Shown: in pieces, positions 29,562-35,728 of the stretch
Layout of the letters: the number at the start of each line of letters is the position of its first letter
Numbering within the stretch: position 1 is the first letter of the stretch
Source: CAYFWT01 sp964346955
GTDB taxonomy: Bacteria; Patescibacteriota; Minisyncoccia; Portnoybacterales; UBA2143
Direction: 5' to 3'
Assembly: GCA_964346955.1 (NCBI GenBank)
Contig: CAYFWT010000028.1
Location: 1 to 35,728, forward strand
Length of the DNA: 35,728 bases
The notes under the pieces: model-generated
The model's input: the letters and a program-made list of their open reading frames with translations, nothing else
What the model was told of the DNA's origin: nothing
Databases searched by the model: none
Made by a program: the position numbers and the translations under genes

Positions 29562-30203
29562 TTATTTCTTGAAGCGACGAATGAACAGATAATATGCCAG
29601 GGCGATAATAGCCAGGCCAGCTAAGAGCAATGCCACAAACGACCACCAGCCGGTCCGGAGGAAGGCATCGCCTGCATAGACGGTCAATAGGGCGAAGGGC
29701 AGCTCAGCTAAAAATGTAATCAAAAGGTAGCGGCCGAAGTGATAACTAAGCAGTCCAAATACATAGCCAGTTTCCGACGGCATGGCCAGGCGAAACAATA
29801 AAAGCAGCGGGAAGGTCATCCGTGGTTTCAACTCGGCTATCCATTTCTCCAGCCGCCGCTGTCCTACAATTTTACCTACCAGTAGCTGTCCCGCATAGCG
29901 GCCAATTACATAAGCCCCGCAACCACCTGCCAGCCAGCCGAGTAAAAGGAGTAATAACGTCGGCACCACTTTCCAGGCGGCTATTGCAAAAGGCAGGACA
30001 GGGGCGCTGCTGAACGGCCCCAAAAGAATCGAGATCGCTGCCAGCAAGAAAAAGGCCGCTGGGCCGAAGACCGGATGTTGTTGGACGAACTCGTCAAAGA
30101 CTACCGTCAGGTCAAGCAGAACTCTCTGCAGGTAGGCAGAGGAAGCAAACAAAAAAGCGATAAATAAGACAAGGAGAAAAATAAATACGGTTTTTTTGCT
30201 CAT
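29562..30203 (-). CDS. TVP38/TMEM64 (DedA-type, VTT domain) membrane protein
   Basis: The 213-residue protein has about six hydrophobic segments and the VTT/SNARE-associated signature: GPFSSAPVLPFAIAAWKV, GWLAGGCGAYVIGRYAG and FRLAMPSETGYVFGLLSYHF. Members of this family are linked to lipid scrambling, undecaprenyl-phosphate or proton-dependent transport; the exact role here is open. The gene is clearly richer in G+C than its neighbours, which suggests acquisition from elsewhere. A TAGAAT -10 with TGG extension lies at 30253-30258, giving a leader of about 45 bases without a good ribosome binding site. Confidence 0.8.
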   Translation of the reverse strand: MSKKTVFIFLLVLFIAFLFASSAYLQRVLLDLTVVFDEFVQQHPVFGPAAFFLLAAISILLGPFSSAPVLPFAIAAWKVVPTLLLLLLGWLAGGCGAYVIGRYAGQLLVGKIVGQRRLEKWIAELKPRMTFPLLLLFRLAMPSETGYVFGLLSYHFGRYLLITFLAELPFALLTVYAGDAFLRTGWWSFVALLLAGLAIIALAYYLFIRRFKK

Positions 30204-30252
30204 TACCCAAATGGATTTTATTACTCATTCCCAACCTATTTCGGTCGCTGTA

Positions 30253-30258
30253 ATTCTA
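30253..30258 (-). promoter_or_regulatory. -10 element (TGG-extended TAGAAT) for the TVP38-type gene
   Basis: Minus strand reads TATGGTAGAAT; the -35 region 17 bases upstream is weak. Confidence 0.4.
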
Positions 30259-30317
30259 CCATAAATGCCTGCGTTGAGCCAGTCGAAATGAGGCAAATGA
30301 GAAATCTTAAATAATAT

Positions 30318-30352
30318 TAAAAAAGCACTCCGTTCCCTGGGCGCCTTATTGA
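30318..30352 (-). terminator. Tentative terminator region of the gene at 30460
   Basis: On the minus strand GCGC and GTGC pair imperfectly and T6 follows; an extra GCCTT-CAAT-AAGGC hairpin lies directly upstream. The stem is weak. Confidence 0.35.
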
Positions 30353-30397
30353 AGGCCTTTAGAAACAGAGAGTTTCAGATTTCCTTGCGGGGGGTGA

Positions 30398-30431
30398 ACC
30401 CCGTAGTACAACTTTTGTTGTACTACGGGGT
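30398..30431. repeat. 15-bp perfect hairpin of the CCCCGT family
   Basis: ACCCCGTAGTACAAC (30398-30412), loop TTTT, and its exact complement (30417-30431). It shares the ACCCCGT...ACGGGGT ends with element B but has no inner hairpins. An overlapping GGGG-TGAA-CCCC hairpin (30391-30402) would compete. No U-tract follows on the minus strand, so it is not a classical terminator. Confidence 0.75.
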
Positions 30432-30459
30432 GGACTTTAGCAGTTATGGGGAGTAAATT

Positions 30460-30897
30460 TTACCAGCCGAAACCTTTGCCAAAACCTTTGTGAAAGCATT
30501 CCTCCATCTCACCGCTGGCAAACCGTTCCTCCATAAACTGGAGACGCTGGTCAGCTTGCTCCTGGGTGATGACCCCATTGGCTACCATGGCCTGGAGGCG
30601 AGCTTGTAAGCGTTCTTTCTTTACTTCCATCATGCGCTCTTGAAGCTGCTCTTCAGTAATGCCTTGCTCTTCAGCTATTTCTTTAAGTGTCTTACCTTCG
30701 GCCCAGGCATCTTTCATTTCATCTACGCTGATACCTAAAAGGGCTGCTTTCTTTTGGAACATTGTTTCCTGGTGCTGAGCAATTTCTTCAGGCGAGGCAT
30801 CACTAAAACGACCAAACCAGCCAGCTGAAACTACTCCTACTCCTAAGAGACCAAATAAACTAACTGCTAAAAGTGAATAGACCAATAATTTTTTCAT
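30460..30897 (-). CDS. Small secreted helical protein with His/Gly-rich end
   Basis: The 145-residue protein has a signal peptide (MKKLLVYSLLAVSLFGLLG, cut near VSAG) and a mostly helical mature part containing two DUF2680-like helical motifs: SPEEIAQHQETMFQKKAALL with LGISVDEMKDAWAEGKTLKE, and EEQGITEEQLQERMMEVK with NGVITQEQADQRLQFMEERF. The end is glycine/phenylalanine/histidine rich (CFHKGFGKGFGW) and could bind metal. Similar proteins are common in CPR bacteria; function is unknown. The leader contains a strong hairpin (30935-30971). Confidence 0.65.
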   Translation of the reverse strand: MKKLLVYSLLAVSLFGLLGVGVVSAGWFGRFSDASPEEIAQHQETMFQKKAALLGISVDEMKDAWAEGKTLKEIAEEQGITEEQLQERMMEVKKERLQARLQAMVANGVITQEQADQRLQFMEERFASGEMEECFHKGFGKGFGW

Positions 30898-30934
30898 AGC
30901 TTTGTTTTTATTGATTTATTAAATTATGGCTCGA

Positions 30935-30971
30935 CCTTTGCCCTCTACCTCTTCCTTAGAGAGGACAAAGG
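30935..30971 (-). promoter_or_regulatory. Stable hairpin in the leader of the gene at 30460
   Basis: A 12-bp stem with one wobble pair, CCTTTGCCCTCT (30935-30946) with AGAGGACAAAGG (30960-30971), loop 13. A second CTCG/CGAG pairing extends it. It ends about 40 bases before the ATG and may influence translation or mRNA life. Confidence 0.5.
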
Positions 30972-31027
30972 ATTTGGTACGAGGCTCTATCTATTATTAC
31001 AAATAATAATTGATTATATTTCACTTG
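30972..31027. other. AT-rich part of the 344-base spacer
   Basis: The spacer 30898-31241 encodes nothing convincing. This part contains a minus-strand TATAAT (about 31012-31017) that may belong to the promoter of the gene at 30460, but no good -35. The rest is taken up by the leader hairpin, the Y-shaped element and two terminators. Confidence 0.35.
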
Positions 31028-31103
31028 TTTACCCCGTTAGAAATAAGTCGCCTTAGGCGACTGCCGTTCCGCCTTTGGCGGAACGGATTTCTAACGGGGT
31101 AAA
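31028..31103. repeat. Y-shaped palindromic element B (CCCGTTAGA family)
   Basis: The 17-bp outer stem is formed by TTTACCCCGTTAGAAAT (31028-31044) and its complement (31087-31103). It closes two perfect hairpins: AGTCGCC-TTA-GGCGACT (31046-31062) and CCGTTCCGCC-TTT-GGCGGAACGG (31064-31086). Almost every base is paired. Element A at 7030-7098 has the same order and the same CCCGTTAGA core but unrelated inner hairpins. Confidence 0.8.
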
Positions 31104-31108
31104 AAAAG

Positions 31109-31152
31109 AAGGCCGAAAGACGAGCAAAAACCCTCTCTTCTCGTTCGGCCTT
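31109..31152 (-). terminator. Second terminator after the anti-sigma-like gene
   Basis: AAGGCCGAA (31109-31117) pairs with TTCGGCCTT (31144-31152), with an inner CGAG/CTCG stem; on the minus strand TTCTTTTTTT follows. Confidence 0.75.
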
Positions 31153-31194
31153 CTCTTTATTAATACAACCAAAAAAGCTTTTTCTTTCACCATT

Positions 31195-31223
31195 TAAAAA
31201 ACCGCTCCTGGGAGCAGTTTTTT
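31195..31223 (-). terminator. First terminator after the anti-sigma-like gene
   Basis: An AAAAAACCGCTC / GAGCAGTTTTTT stem (one mismatch) around CTGG; on the minus strand TTTTTT follows. It lies about 20 bases after the stop codon. Confidence 0.65.
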
Positions 31224-31241
31224 AGATATTAAATTACCTGA

Positions 31242-31994
31242 CTATTTATTCAAAGGTATTAGTCGATGAACTCGACGGCCAAAGATATCAAATTGATTAT
31301 CAACTATACGAACCCCAAAAGCTTCTACCGTACCATCGTCTCGTTTCCCTAAAACTACCACTCTATCATCTTTCTTAATATCTTTCCCCAATAAAAAACG
31401 GGTGGTTGAGATAGCCACAATAGTTAATATTTCACCCTTAGGTGTTTCTAAATAAAAACCATTGTCGGTTGTACTAGAAACAGTACCACAGTGGACATTA
31501 GAAAGTTTGGGCATACCAAAACCACGATAGAATTTTCCGGCCATAGGTAATTTTCCTTGGCGAGCTTTCCAAAAAAGGTCTGGATGTAGTGGTGTCTTGG
31601 CGATGACAAAACTACCTAAAATAGTAAATACAATAATACCCAAGATTGAATAAAGAATCGGCTTCCGATAAGCGAAAGTAAAACGCTTAACAAACAACTC
31701 TAAGACGATAATCAAAATTACCGCTATTAAAATTAAAAGCCAGGGCAAGGAGAGAAATAAAATTCCCATGGCCGGAAAACCAAAGCCAGGCAAAAACCAG
31801 ACGCCGCTGGCTCGTAAGCTGAAAATGATAAAACTGACCAGATATAAGACAAAAAGAGCGACCAATAAGGTAAGTAAAGCAATTAAAACAGCCCTCAAAA
31901 TAAAGTATTTCTTTGAGCGCATTTTAACCTGTCCGCTTTGTACTCTATCAAGCACTTTTTTACTTAATGATGATTTTTTTAAATTATTTTTCAT
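31242..31994 (-). CDS. Probable membrane anti-sigma factor
   Basis: The 250-residue protein has a short charged N-terminal cytoplasmic segment (KKVLDRVQSGQVKMRSKKYF), three membrane helices (about 31-55, 73-100, 112-132) and an extracytoplasmic beta domain (about 150-245) with an OB-like look (TVSSTTDNGFYLETPKGEIL, DDRVVVLGKRDDGTVEAFGV). Its ATG overlaps the stop of the ECF sigma gene by 11 bases, the classic arrangement of sigma with its inhibitor. The N-terminal segment would hold the sigma factor and the outside domain would sense the signal. No zinc-binding HxxxCxxC motif is present, so it is not a ZAS-type anti-sigma. Confidence 0.65.
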   Translation of the reverse strand: MKNNLKKSSLSKKVLDRVQSGQVKMRSKKYFILRAVLIALLTLLVALFVLYLVSFIIFSLRASGVWFLPGFGFPAMGILFLSLPWLLILIAVILIIVLELFVKRFTFAYRKPILYSILGIIVFTILGSFVIAKTPLHPDLFWKARQGKLPMAGKFYRGFGMPKLSNVHCGTVSSTTDNGFYLETPKGEILTIVAISTTRFLLGKDIKKDDRVVVLGKRDDGTVEAFGVRIVDNQFDIFGRRVHRLIPLNK

Positions 31995-32562
31995 AATGAT
32001 AACCTAATTTTTGACAAAGGGATTTCATATTTTCTTTACCTCTTTTTAATCTAATGCCGACCGTGGCCATGGGAATATGTAAGATATCAGCAATTTCCTT
32101 ATAACTTAACTCCTCAAAATAATAGAGAATCAACGGCTCACGATATTTAATGTCCAGCTTATCAAGACATTTATCAATCATCCGACGAATTTCTCGCTCA
32201 TTGGTCTCTTTATCAGCATTTTCTGAAGATACAGAACGTGGCAACAAAATATCTAAGTCAAAAAAAGGCACTGGTTCTTTGCCTTTTTTCTTAATGGCGT
32301 TAATGAATTCATTGTGAGCGATGCGGTAGAGCCAGGCAGAGAATTTCCTTGAGGCATCAAAACTTTGGATATTAGTGTATGCTTTAATAAATACTTCCTG
32401 GACCAAATCTTCAACGTCATTGTGATTAAAAAGAAATTTTCTAGCATAACGCACCATTTTCGCTTCGTACCGTTTAACTAATATCCCAAATGACTCAATT
32501 TTGCCTGACTGAACCATCTGCACTACTTCCTCATCTGGAAGCTTGCTTGCCGGTCGAGGCAT
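31984..32562 (-). CDS. ECF-type RNA polymerase sigma factor
   Basis: The 192-residue protein has sigma region 2 (FLFNHNDVEDLVQEVFIKAY, then FSAWLYRIAHNEFINAIKKK) and region 4 (REPLILYYFEELSYKEIADI, HIPMATVGIRLKRGKENM), with only a short linker and no region 1 or 3, as in extracytoplasmic-function sigma factors. It directs RNA polymerase to a small regulon, probably for envelope stress. It overlaps the probable anti-sigma gene. The region upstream on the minus strand contains GAACTTTGTTG, which resembles ECF -35 boxes and might indicate auto-regulation, but the match is weak. Confidence 0.9.
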   Translation of the reverse strand: MPRPASKLPDEEVVQMVQSGKIESFGILVKRYEAKMVRYARKFLFNHNDVEDLVQEVFIKAYTNIQSFDASRKFSAWLYRIAHNEFINAIKKKGKEPVPFFDLDILLPRSVSSENADKETNEREIRRMIDKCLDKLDIKYREPLILYYFEELSYKEIADILHIPMATVGIRLKRGKENMKSLCQKLGYHYEK

Positions 32563-32614
32563 ATATAAACTCCCTATTATTTAATACAACAAAGTTCACT
32601 TTTTTATTTCAAAT

Positions 32615-32752
32615 AAAATAGGCGCACCGGTCCTTCGAACCAGTGCCTACGGTGGCTGGGGAGGTAGGATTCGAACCTATCTTCAATCCCAGCAAGTGTT
32701 TCTGGGATTTCTCATAAGATGCCTTAGGTGAGTCCCAACACGGTCCAGAACC
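32615..32752 (-). ncRNA. tRNA-like small RNA with own promoter and terminator hairpin
   Basis: Transcription should start near 32752 (promoter at 32759-32787). The RNA can fold like a distorted cloverleaf: TGGG../..CCCA ends, a CTCA/TGAG D-like arm, a long AATCCCAG/CTGGGATT arm with a nine-base loop, and a T-arm with TAGG-TTCGAAT-CCTA, then CTCCCCAGCCA. It lacks U33 and a proper acceptor stem, so it is not a normal tRNA. It ends in a hairpin GCACTGGT/ACCGGTGC (32624-32646) followed by TATTTTATTT. It could be a decayed tRNA or a tRNA-like regulatory RNA. Confidence 0.45.
32622..32660 (-). repeat. CCGGT...TTCGA...ACC(A/G)G hairpin repeat, copy 1
   Basis: Shares CACCGGTC, TCGAACC, GTGCC and GGTGGCTGG in the same order with 35320-35360. 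In this copy the hairpin ends the tRNA-like RNA. Confidence 0.6.
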
Positions 32753-32758
32753 AGATTT

Positions 32759-32787
32759 AGTATACTGCAAAAGAAAAATATTGTCAC
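32759..32787 (-). promoter_or_regulatory. Promoter of the tRNA-like RNA
   Basis: Minus strand: GTGACA (32782-32787), 17 bases, TATACT (32759-32764). It starts only 15 bases from the stop codon of the P-type ATPase gene. Confidence 0.55.
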
Positions 32788-32801
32788 TAGATATACCCAA
32801 T

Positions 32802-34787
32802 CTAAGTCAATAATTTCTCTTTTTTAAGCAATAAAGCATTAACCACCACGATTATTGAACTAGCCGCCATAATCAAAGCCCCCCATTCTGGTCTCAAAAT
32901 GATTCCCCATTTATAGAGTATCCCGGCGGCCAGAGGTATTGCCACTAAGTTATAACCAGTGGCCCAACCTAAATTCTGTTTCATTTTAGCCATTGTTTTT
33001 CTGCTCAATCTAATTAACTTAACAACATCTAAGGGATTGTTCTTAATCAAAACTATCTCAGCTGATTCAATAGCCACATCAGTACCTGCCCCGACAGCAA
33101 TACCAATATCAGCCTGGGTCAAGGCCGGCGCATCATTAACCCCGTCACCGACCATGGCCACGATTTTTCCTCCTTTTTGTAATTCTTTTACTTTGGCTGA
33201 TTTATCACCCGGCAAAACTTCGGCAAAAAAAGTGTCTAATCCTAATTCTTTAGCCACGTATTCAGCCACTTTTCGATTATCGCCAGTCAACATTGCTGTT
33301 TTGATACCCAACCCCCTTAATCTCTTAACTGCCTTTCTTGATTCTTCTTTAATTATATCTGCCAAGGCAATCAAGCCTCTTAACTTGTTTTCACTAGCTA
33401 GATAGACAACTGTCTTGCCCCCTAAGGACAATTCTTCAACCTTTGTTAAAACTGGCTCAAGATTAATATTTAATGATTCCATTAAAGCCTTATTTCCTAA
33501 ATAAACTTCCTTTCCTCCAATTTCCCCCTTAATTCCTTGGCCAGCCATTGATTGAAAATTAGTTGCTTCTCTGATAGTCAAATTCTCTTCTTTGGCTTTA
33601 TTGATAATTCCTTGGGAAATAAAATGCTCAGAATGGATACTTAGTCCAGCTGCCTGAGCTAGAATTTCTTTTCTATTCAAGTTGCTTAATTCAATAATAT
33701 CAGAAACGCCAAACTCGCCTTTAGTCAAAGTGCCGGTTTTATCAAAAATAATATAATCTAGTTGACGGGCTAATTCTACTCCTCGCATATCTTTAACTAA
33801 AATACCATTTTTGGCCGCTAAGGTGGTTGAAATAATCGTCACGGTTGGAATAGCTAAGCCCAAAGCATGAGGACAAGTAATGACAATAACTGTAATAGTT
33901 AAAGTAAGGGCAAATAATATACCTTGACCAGCCACCGCTGACCAATAAATAAAGGTTAAAAGTCCAATAACAATAGCAGTTAAAGTTAAATAATGAGCTG
34001 CCCGGTCAGCTAATTTTTGACTCCTTGGTTTTGATTCTTGGGCTGTCTTAACCAAGTTGATTATCTGGGCCAAAGCTGTCTCTTGGCCGGTTTTAGTAAT
34101 TTTAACCCTCAAAGAACCATCGATATTGATTGTTCCGCCAATTACCTGACTATTTTTAGTTTTGCTAACTGGTTTTGACTCCCCGGTAATTAAGGCCTCA
34201 TTAACATTACTTGTCCCCTCAATAACCTCTCCGTCAATCGGTATTTTTTCGCCCGGCTTAACCAAAACCATGTCCCCTGCCTTTAGTTCTTCTGTTCTAA
34301 CTTCAACTATTTCCCTTTTTTTAATTAAATTAGCTTTAGGTGGAATCAATTTAACCAATTCATTTAAGGCACCGGAAGATTTTCTGACTGCTTTCATTTC
34401 CATCCAATGACCAAAAAGCAGAAAAAGAACTAAAGTAGAAATTTCCCAATAAAAATCTTCTCCTTCAAAGAAAAAAGTAGTTCCTAAGCTATAAAGATAA
34501 CCAGCGCCAACAGCTAAACTAACCAAAGTCATCATGCCAAAAACTTTTTTCTTCAATTCATCTTTGGCTCCTTGATAAAAAGGCCAAGCCCCCCAAAGAG
34601 CAACTATTGAGGCGAGTAAAAACAAAACATAGTTATAGCCGAAAAATCTTGGAATAGAAAAGCTCAGCCATTTTTGAATAGTCGGAGACAATATTAAAAT
34701 AGGCAAAACTAAAATCAAGGAGATAAAAAATCTCTTTTTAAAATCCTTTTCCATCATTAAATGATGATTATGATGACCTCTCTTCAT
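32802..34787 (-). CDS. copB: CopB-type heavy-metal P-type ATPase (CPH motif)
   Basis: The 661-residue transporter has a His-rich N-terminus (GHHNHH), actuator TGES (201-204), the metal-binding CPH motif in helix 6 (VITCPHALGLAIP, 305-307), phosphorylation motif DKTGTLTKG (Asp349), GDGVNDAPAL, and eight membrane segments. CPH rather than CPC is typical of the CopB subgroup (copper/silver export). The conserved HP dipeptide of the nucleotide domain reads HF (SIHSEHFISQ, 384-392). It lies eight bases after the SHOCT gene and is co-transcribed with it. It exports copper or silver from the cytoplasm; the metal is inferred. Confidence 0.9.
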   Translation of the reverse strand: MKRGHHNHHLMMEKDFKKRFFISLILVLPILILSPTIQKWLSFSIPRFFGYNYVLFLLASIVALWGAWPFYQGAKDELKKKVFGMMTLVSLAVGAGYLYSLGTTFFFEGEDFYWEISTLVLFLLFGHWMEMKAVRKSSGALNELVKLIPPKANLIKKREIVEVRTEELKAGDMVLVKPGEKIPIDGEVIEGTSNVNEALITGESKPVSKTKNSQVIGGTINIDGSLRVKITKTGQETALAQIINLVKTAQESKPRSQKLADRAAHYLTLTAIVIGLLTFIYWSAVAGQGILFALTLTITVIVITCPHALGLAIPTVTIISTTLAAKNGILVKDMRGVELARQLDYIIFDKTGTLTKGEFGVSDIIELSNLNRKEILAQAAGLSIHSEHFISQGIINKAKEENLTIREATNFQSMAGQGIKGEIGGKEVYLGNKALMESLNINLEPVLTKVEELSLGGKTVVYLASENKLRGLIALADIIKEESRKAVKRLRGLGIKTAMLTGDNRKVAEYVAKELGLDTFFAEVLPGDKSAKVKELQKGGKIVAMVGDGVNDAPALTQADIGIAVGAGTDVAIESAEIVLIKNNPLDVVKLIRLSRKTMAKMKQNLGWATGYNLVAIPLAAGILYKWGIILRPEWGALIMAASSIIVVVNALLLKKEKLLT

Positions 34788-34795
34788 AAATAAGT

Positions 34796-35116
34796 TTATT
34801 CTAAATCTTTTTTCATTTTCTCAAACTCGTCCTTAGTTATTTCTCCTTTAGCGTAGCGTCTCTTGAGAATATCTAAAGCAGACCTACTTTTAGTTTGCTC
34901 TTGGCCTTGATTGGTCAACCACTTTATCAAGGCAATAATCCCAACAATAACTACCACCCAGAATAAAGCCATAAAAACTCCGCCAAGCCAACCAAAAGGC
35001 ATTAAGCCAAAATTCATCATATTGCCCCCATCACCCATATGACCATCGTCGCCATTGGCAAAAACAACAGCCGGGAGAGCTAAAAAAACGATTAGAAATA
35101 AAGATACTTTTCTCAT
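34796..35116 (-). CDS. Met/His-rich membrane protein with SHOCT domain
   Basis: The 106-residue protein has a signal peptide (ending VVFA), a short His/Met-rich stretch (DGHMGDGGNMMNFG) that could bind copper, one membrane helix (about 45-67) and a cytoplasmic C-terminal SHOCT domain (ALDILKRRYAKGEITKDEFE). It lies directly upstream of the CopB-like ATPase, so a role in copper resistance is plausible, perhaps as a chaperone or regulator of the pump. The SHOCT domain usually acts as an oligomerisation or targeting element. Confidence 0.75.
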   Translation of the reverse strand: MRKVSLFLIVFLALPAVVFANGDDGHMGDGGNMMNFGLMPFGWLGGVFMALFWVVVIVGIIALIKWLTNQGQEQTKSRSALDILKRRYAKGEITKDEFEKMKKDLE

Positions 35117-35169
35117 ATTTTTATCTTCTTTGATTATTTAATATTTTCTCTGAGTACATAGCTATGTTT

Positions 35170-35247
35170 TTATAAATTTATAAATTTTTCACACCCCCAC
35201 CATAGGTATAGGTATATATATTTTATCAAATGGAAAAACCTTGTCAA
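35170..35247 (-). promoter_or_regulatory. Promoter region of the copper-type operon
   Basis: Minus strand: TTGACA (35242-35247), 16 bases, TAAAAT (35220-35225), then a leader of about 100 bases. Just downstream, ATACCTATACCTATGG and GGGGGTGTG form an imperfect dyad around 35192-35218, reminiscent of CsoR-type copper operators. No CsoR gene is in the window. Confidence 0.55.
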
Positions 35248-35277
35248 TACCTCTAGCTTATTCTTTAGAAAACAAAT

Positions 35278-35305
35278 AAAAAAACAACCGCATTTTTCAC
35301 AGTTG
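35278..35305 (-). terminator. Terminator of the gene cut by the right edge
   Basis: CAACCG (35285-35290) pairs with CAGTTG (35300-35305) with one G-T pair; on the minus strand T7 follows. Confidence 0.65.
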
Positions 35306-35319
35306 CCTTTATAATTTGA

Positions 35320-35360
35320 GGCACTCCGGTCTCTCGAACCGGTGCCCTAGGTGGCTGGCC
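35320..35360 (-). repeat. CCGGT...TTCGA...ACC(A/G)G hairpin repeat, copy 2
   Basis: GGCACTCCGGTCTCTCGAAC at the start and CCGGTGCCCTAGGTGGCTGG at the end: the same ordered blocks as 32622-32660. CCGGT pairs with ACCGG around a T-loop-like TCGAGAG on the minus strand. Confidence 0.6.
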
Positions 35361-35430
35361 ACTTGGGTCCAGTAGAAAATAATACGAGACCATTAAAGGC
35401 TTTCTTGAGATTGTAAGTATATTTTTCATA

Positions 35431-35728
35431 TTAAAACCCCATCCAGAGGAGCCATGCACCGAGAACGATCAAAGCAGCAGCGCTTAGCCACTGACTCTTT
35501 TTAAACCTCTGGGCCTGCTTGTGGATTTGCTCCGGAAAGCCGATTTTTGTAATGCCTTTTATTGTGGTAGACCATGCAAGGATGGTGATAACAACCGGCC
35601 AATCCCACACCCAGACATTGTGTAGGATCACTGTCACAAGTCCCATTAAAAAGCTGGTATAGCCAGTTGATATAACAAAGGCCTTATCTTCAGTCATCTC
35701 TATGGTCCGGCCTAACTGTCTAGTGATA
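35431..35728 (-). CDS. Membrane protein cut by the right edge, paralogue of the gene at 11210
   Basis: An ATG at 35695-35697 would give 88 residues, but the frame stays open to the window edge. The residues before that ATG (LGRTIEMTEDKAFV) align with the middle of the paralogue at 11210, so the true start most likely lies outside. Visible are the conserved VILHNVWVWDWPVVITILAW ... KG segment and a final helix (AAALIVLGAWLLWMGF). It is an integral membrane protein without known function. The gene is richer in G+C than its neighbours. Confidence 0.6.
   Translation of the reverse strand, partial: ITRQLGRTIEMTEDKAFVISTGYTSFLMGLVTVILHNVWVWDWPVVITILAWSTTIKGITKIGFPEQIHKQAQRFKKSQWLSAAALIVLGAWLLWMGF

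Noticed and set aside
32640..32752. Ordinary tRNA gene
   Set aside because: Only the T-arm fits well. The acceptor stem pairs over four bases, the T-stem has a mismatch, and the anticodon loop has nine bases without U33.
32609..32800. Minus-strand frame of 63 codons between the copper operon and the sigma gene
   Set aside because: It overlaps the promoter, the tRNA-like fold and the terminal hairpin, so an RNA explanation is better.
1..35728. CRISPR array, insertion sequence or integrase
   Set aside because: No series of equally spaced direct repeats and no transposase or recombinase motifs were found on either strand.

Overview
The window looks like a piece of a small AT-rich bacterial genome. 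My best guess is a member of the Patescibacteria / candidate phyla radiation (CPR), possibly a Parcubacteria-like lineage. This is an inference from gene content: a tiny CxxC...CxxC zinc-ribbon protein, several membrane-anchored secreted proteins of the kinds common in those genomes (including one with an 'ESYPRQC' N-terminal module), large secreted multidomain proteins, and a tRNA gene split by a very small group I intron. Almost no biosynthetic genes are present. No phylogenetic marker is present to prove the assignment. All protein genes but one lie on the minus strand, so the window is read here mostly from right to left.

Layout, left to right. 1-431: two small unknown genes, the first cut by the edge. 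558-1066: the only plus-strand gene, a zinc-ribbon protein behind a long, hairpin-rich leader and a strong promoter. 1094-11104: a cell-surface block with a secreted zinc-dependent phospholipase C-like enzyme, a 1470-residue multidomain surface protein, a lipoprotein-like anchored protein, a fibronectin III protein with three C-terminal repeats, and a membrane-anchored seven-repeat beta-propeller. 11210-18402: small membrane proteins, an RND efflux permease with its adaptor, and an orphan amino-acid-type binding protein. 18587-20600: an XRE regulator with a DUF2178 membrane partner and a bactofilin-like beta-helix membrane protein. 20709-26591: a mixed region with a DUF1801 protein, an anchored PsbP-like protein, a GH13 amylase broken by an in-frame stop, a C39-like peptidase and small membrane proteins. 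26801-27389: a small winged-helix-like protein and a tRNA-Asn gene containing a 183-nt group I intron. 27424-30897: two glycosyltransferases, a TVP38/DedA-type membrane protein and a small secreted protein. 31242-32562: an overlapping ECF sigma factor and probable membrane anti-sigma factor. 32802-35116: a copper-type operon (SHOCT protein plus CopB-like P-type ATPase). The right edge cuts a paralogue of the membrane protein at 11210.

The most unusual content is between the genes. There are two homologous 'Y-shaped' elements (a 14-17 bp CCCGTTAGA outer stem closing two perfect hairpins) directly downstream of terminators, a related simple CCCCGT hairpin, and a 156-bp concentric palindrome. 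At least eight short elements resembling tRNA 3' ends sit ahead of terminator/promoter modules, and there is a tRNA-like transcript with its own promoter and terminator. Many promoters can be read directly (TTGACA/TTGCCT-like -35, 16-18 bp spacer, TAGAAT/TATAAT -10). Three of them place the -10 exactly six bases before ATG, implying leaderless mRNAs. A 37-bp promoter/operator is duplicated in front of two small genes, one of which may encode the regulator.

Functionally the window is about the cell surface and envelope: secreted and anchored proteins, envelope transport, stress and metal signalling, and polysaccharide synthesis. No transposase, integrase or CRISPR array was seen.
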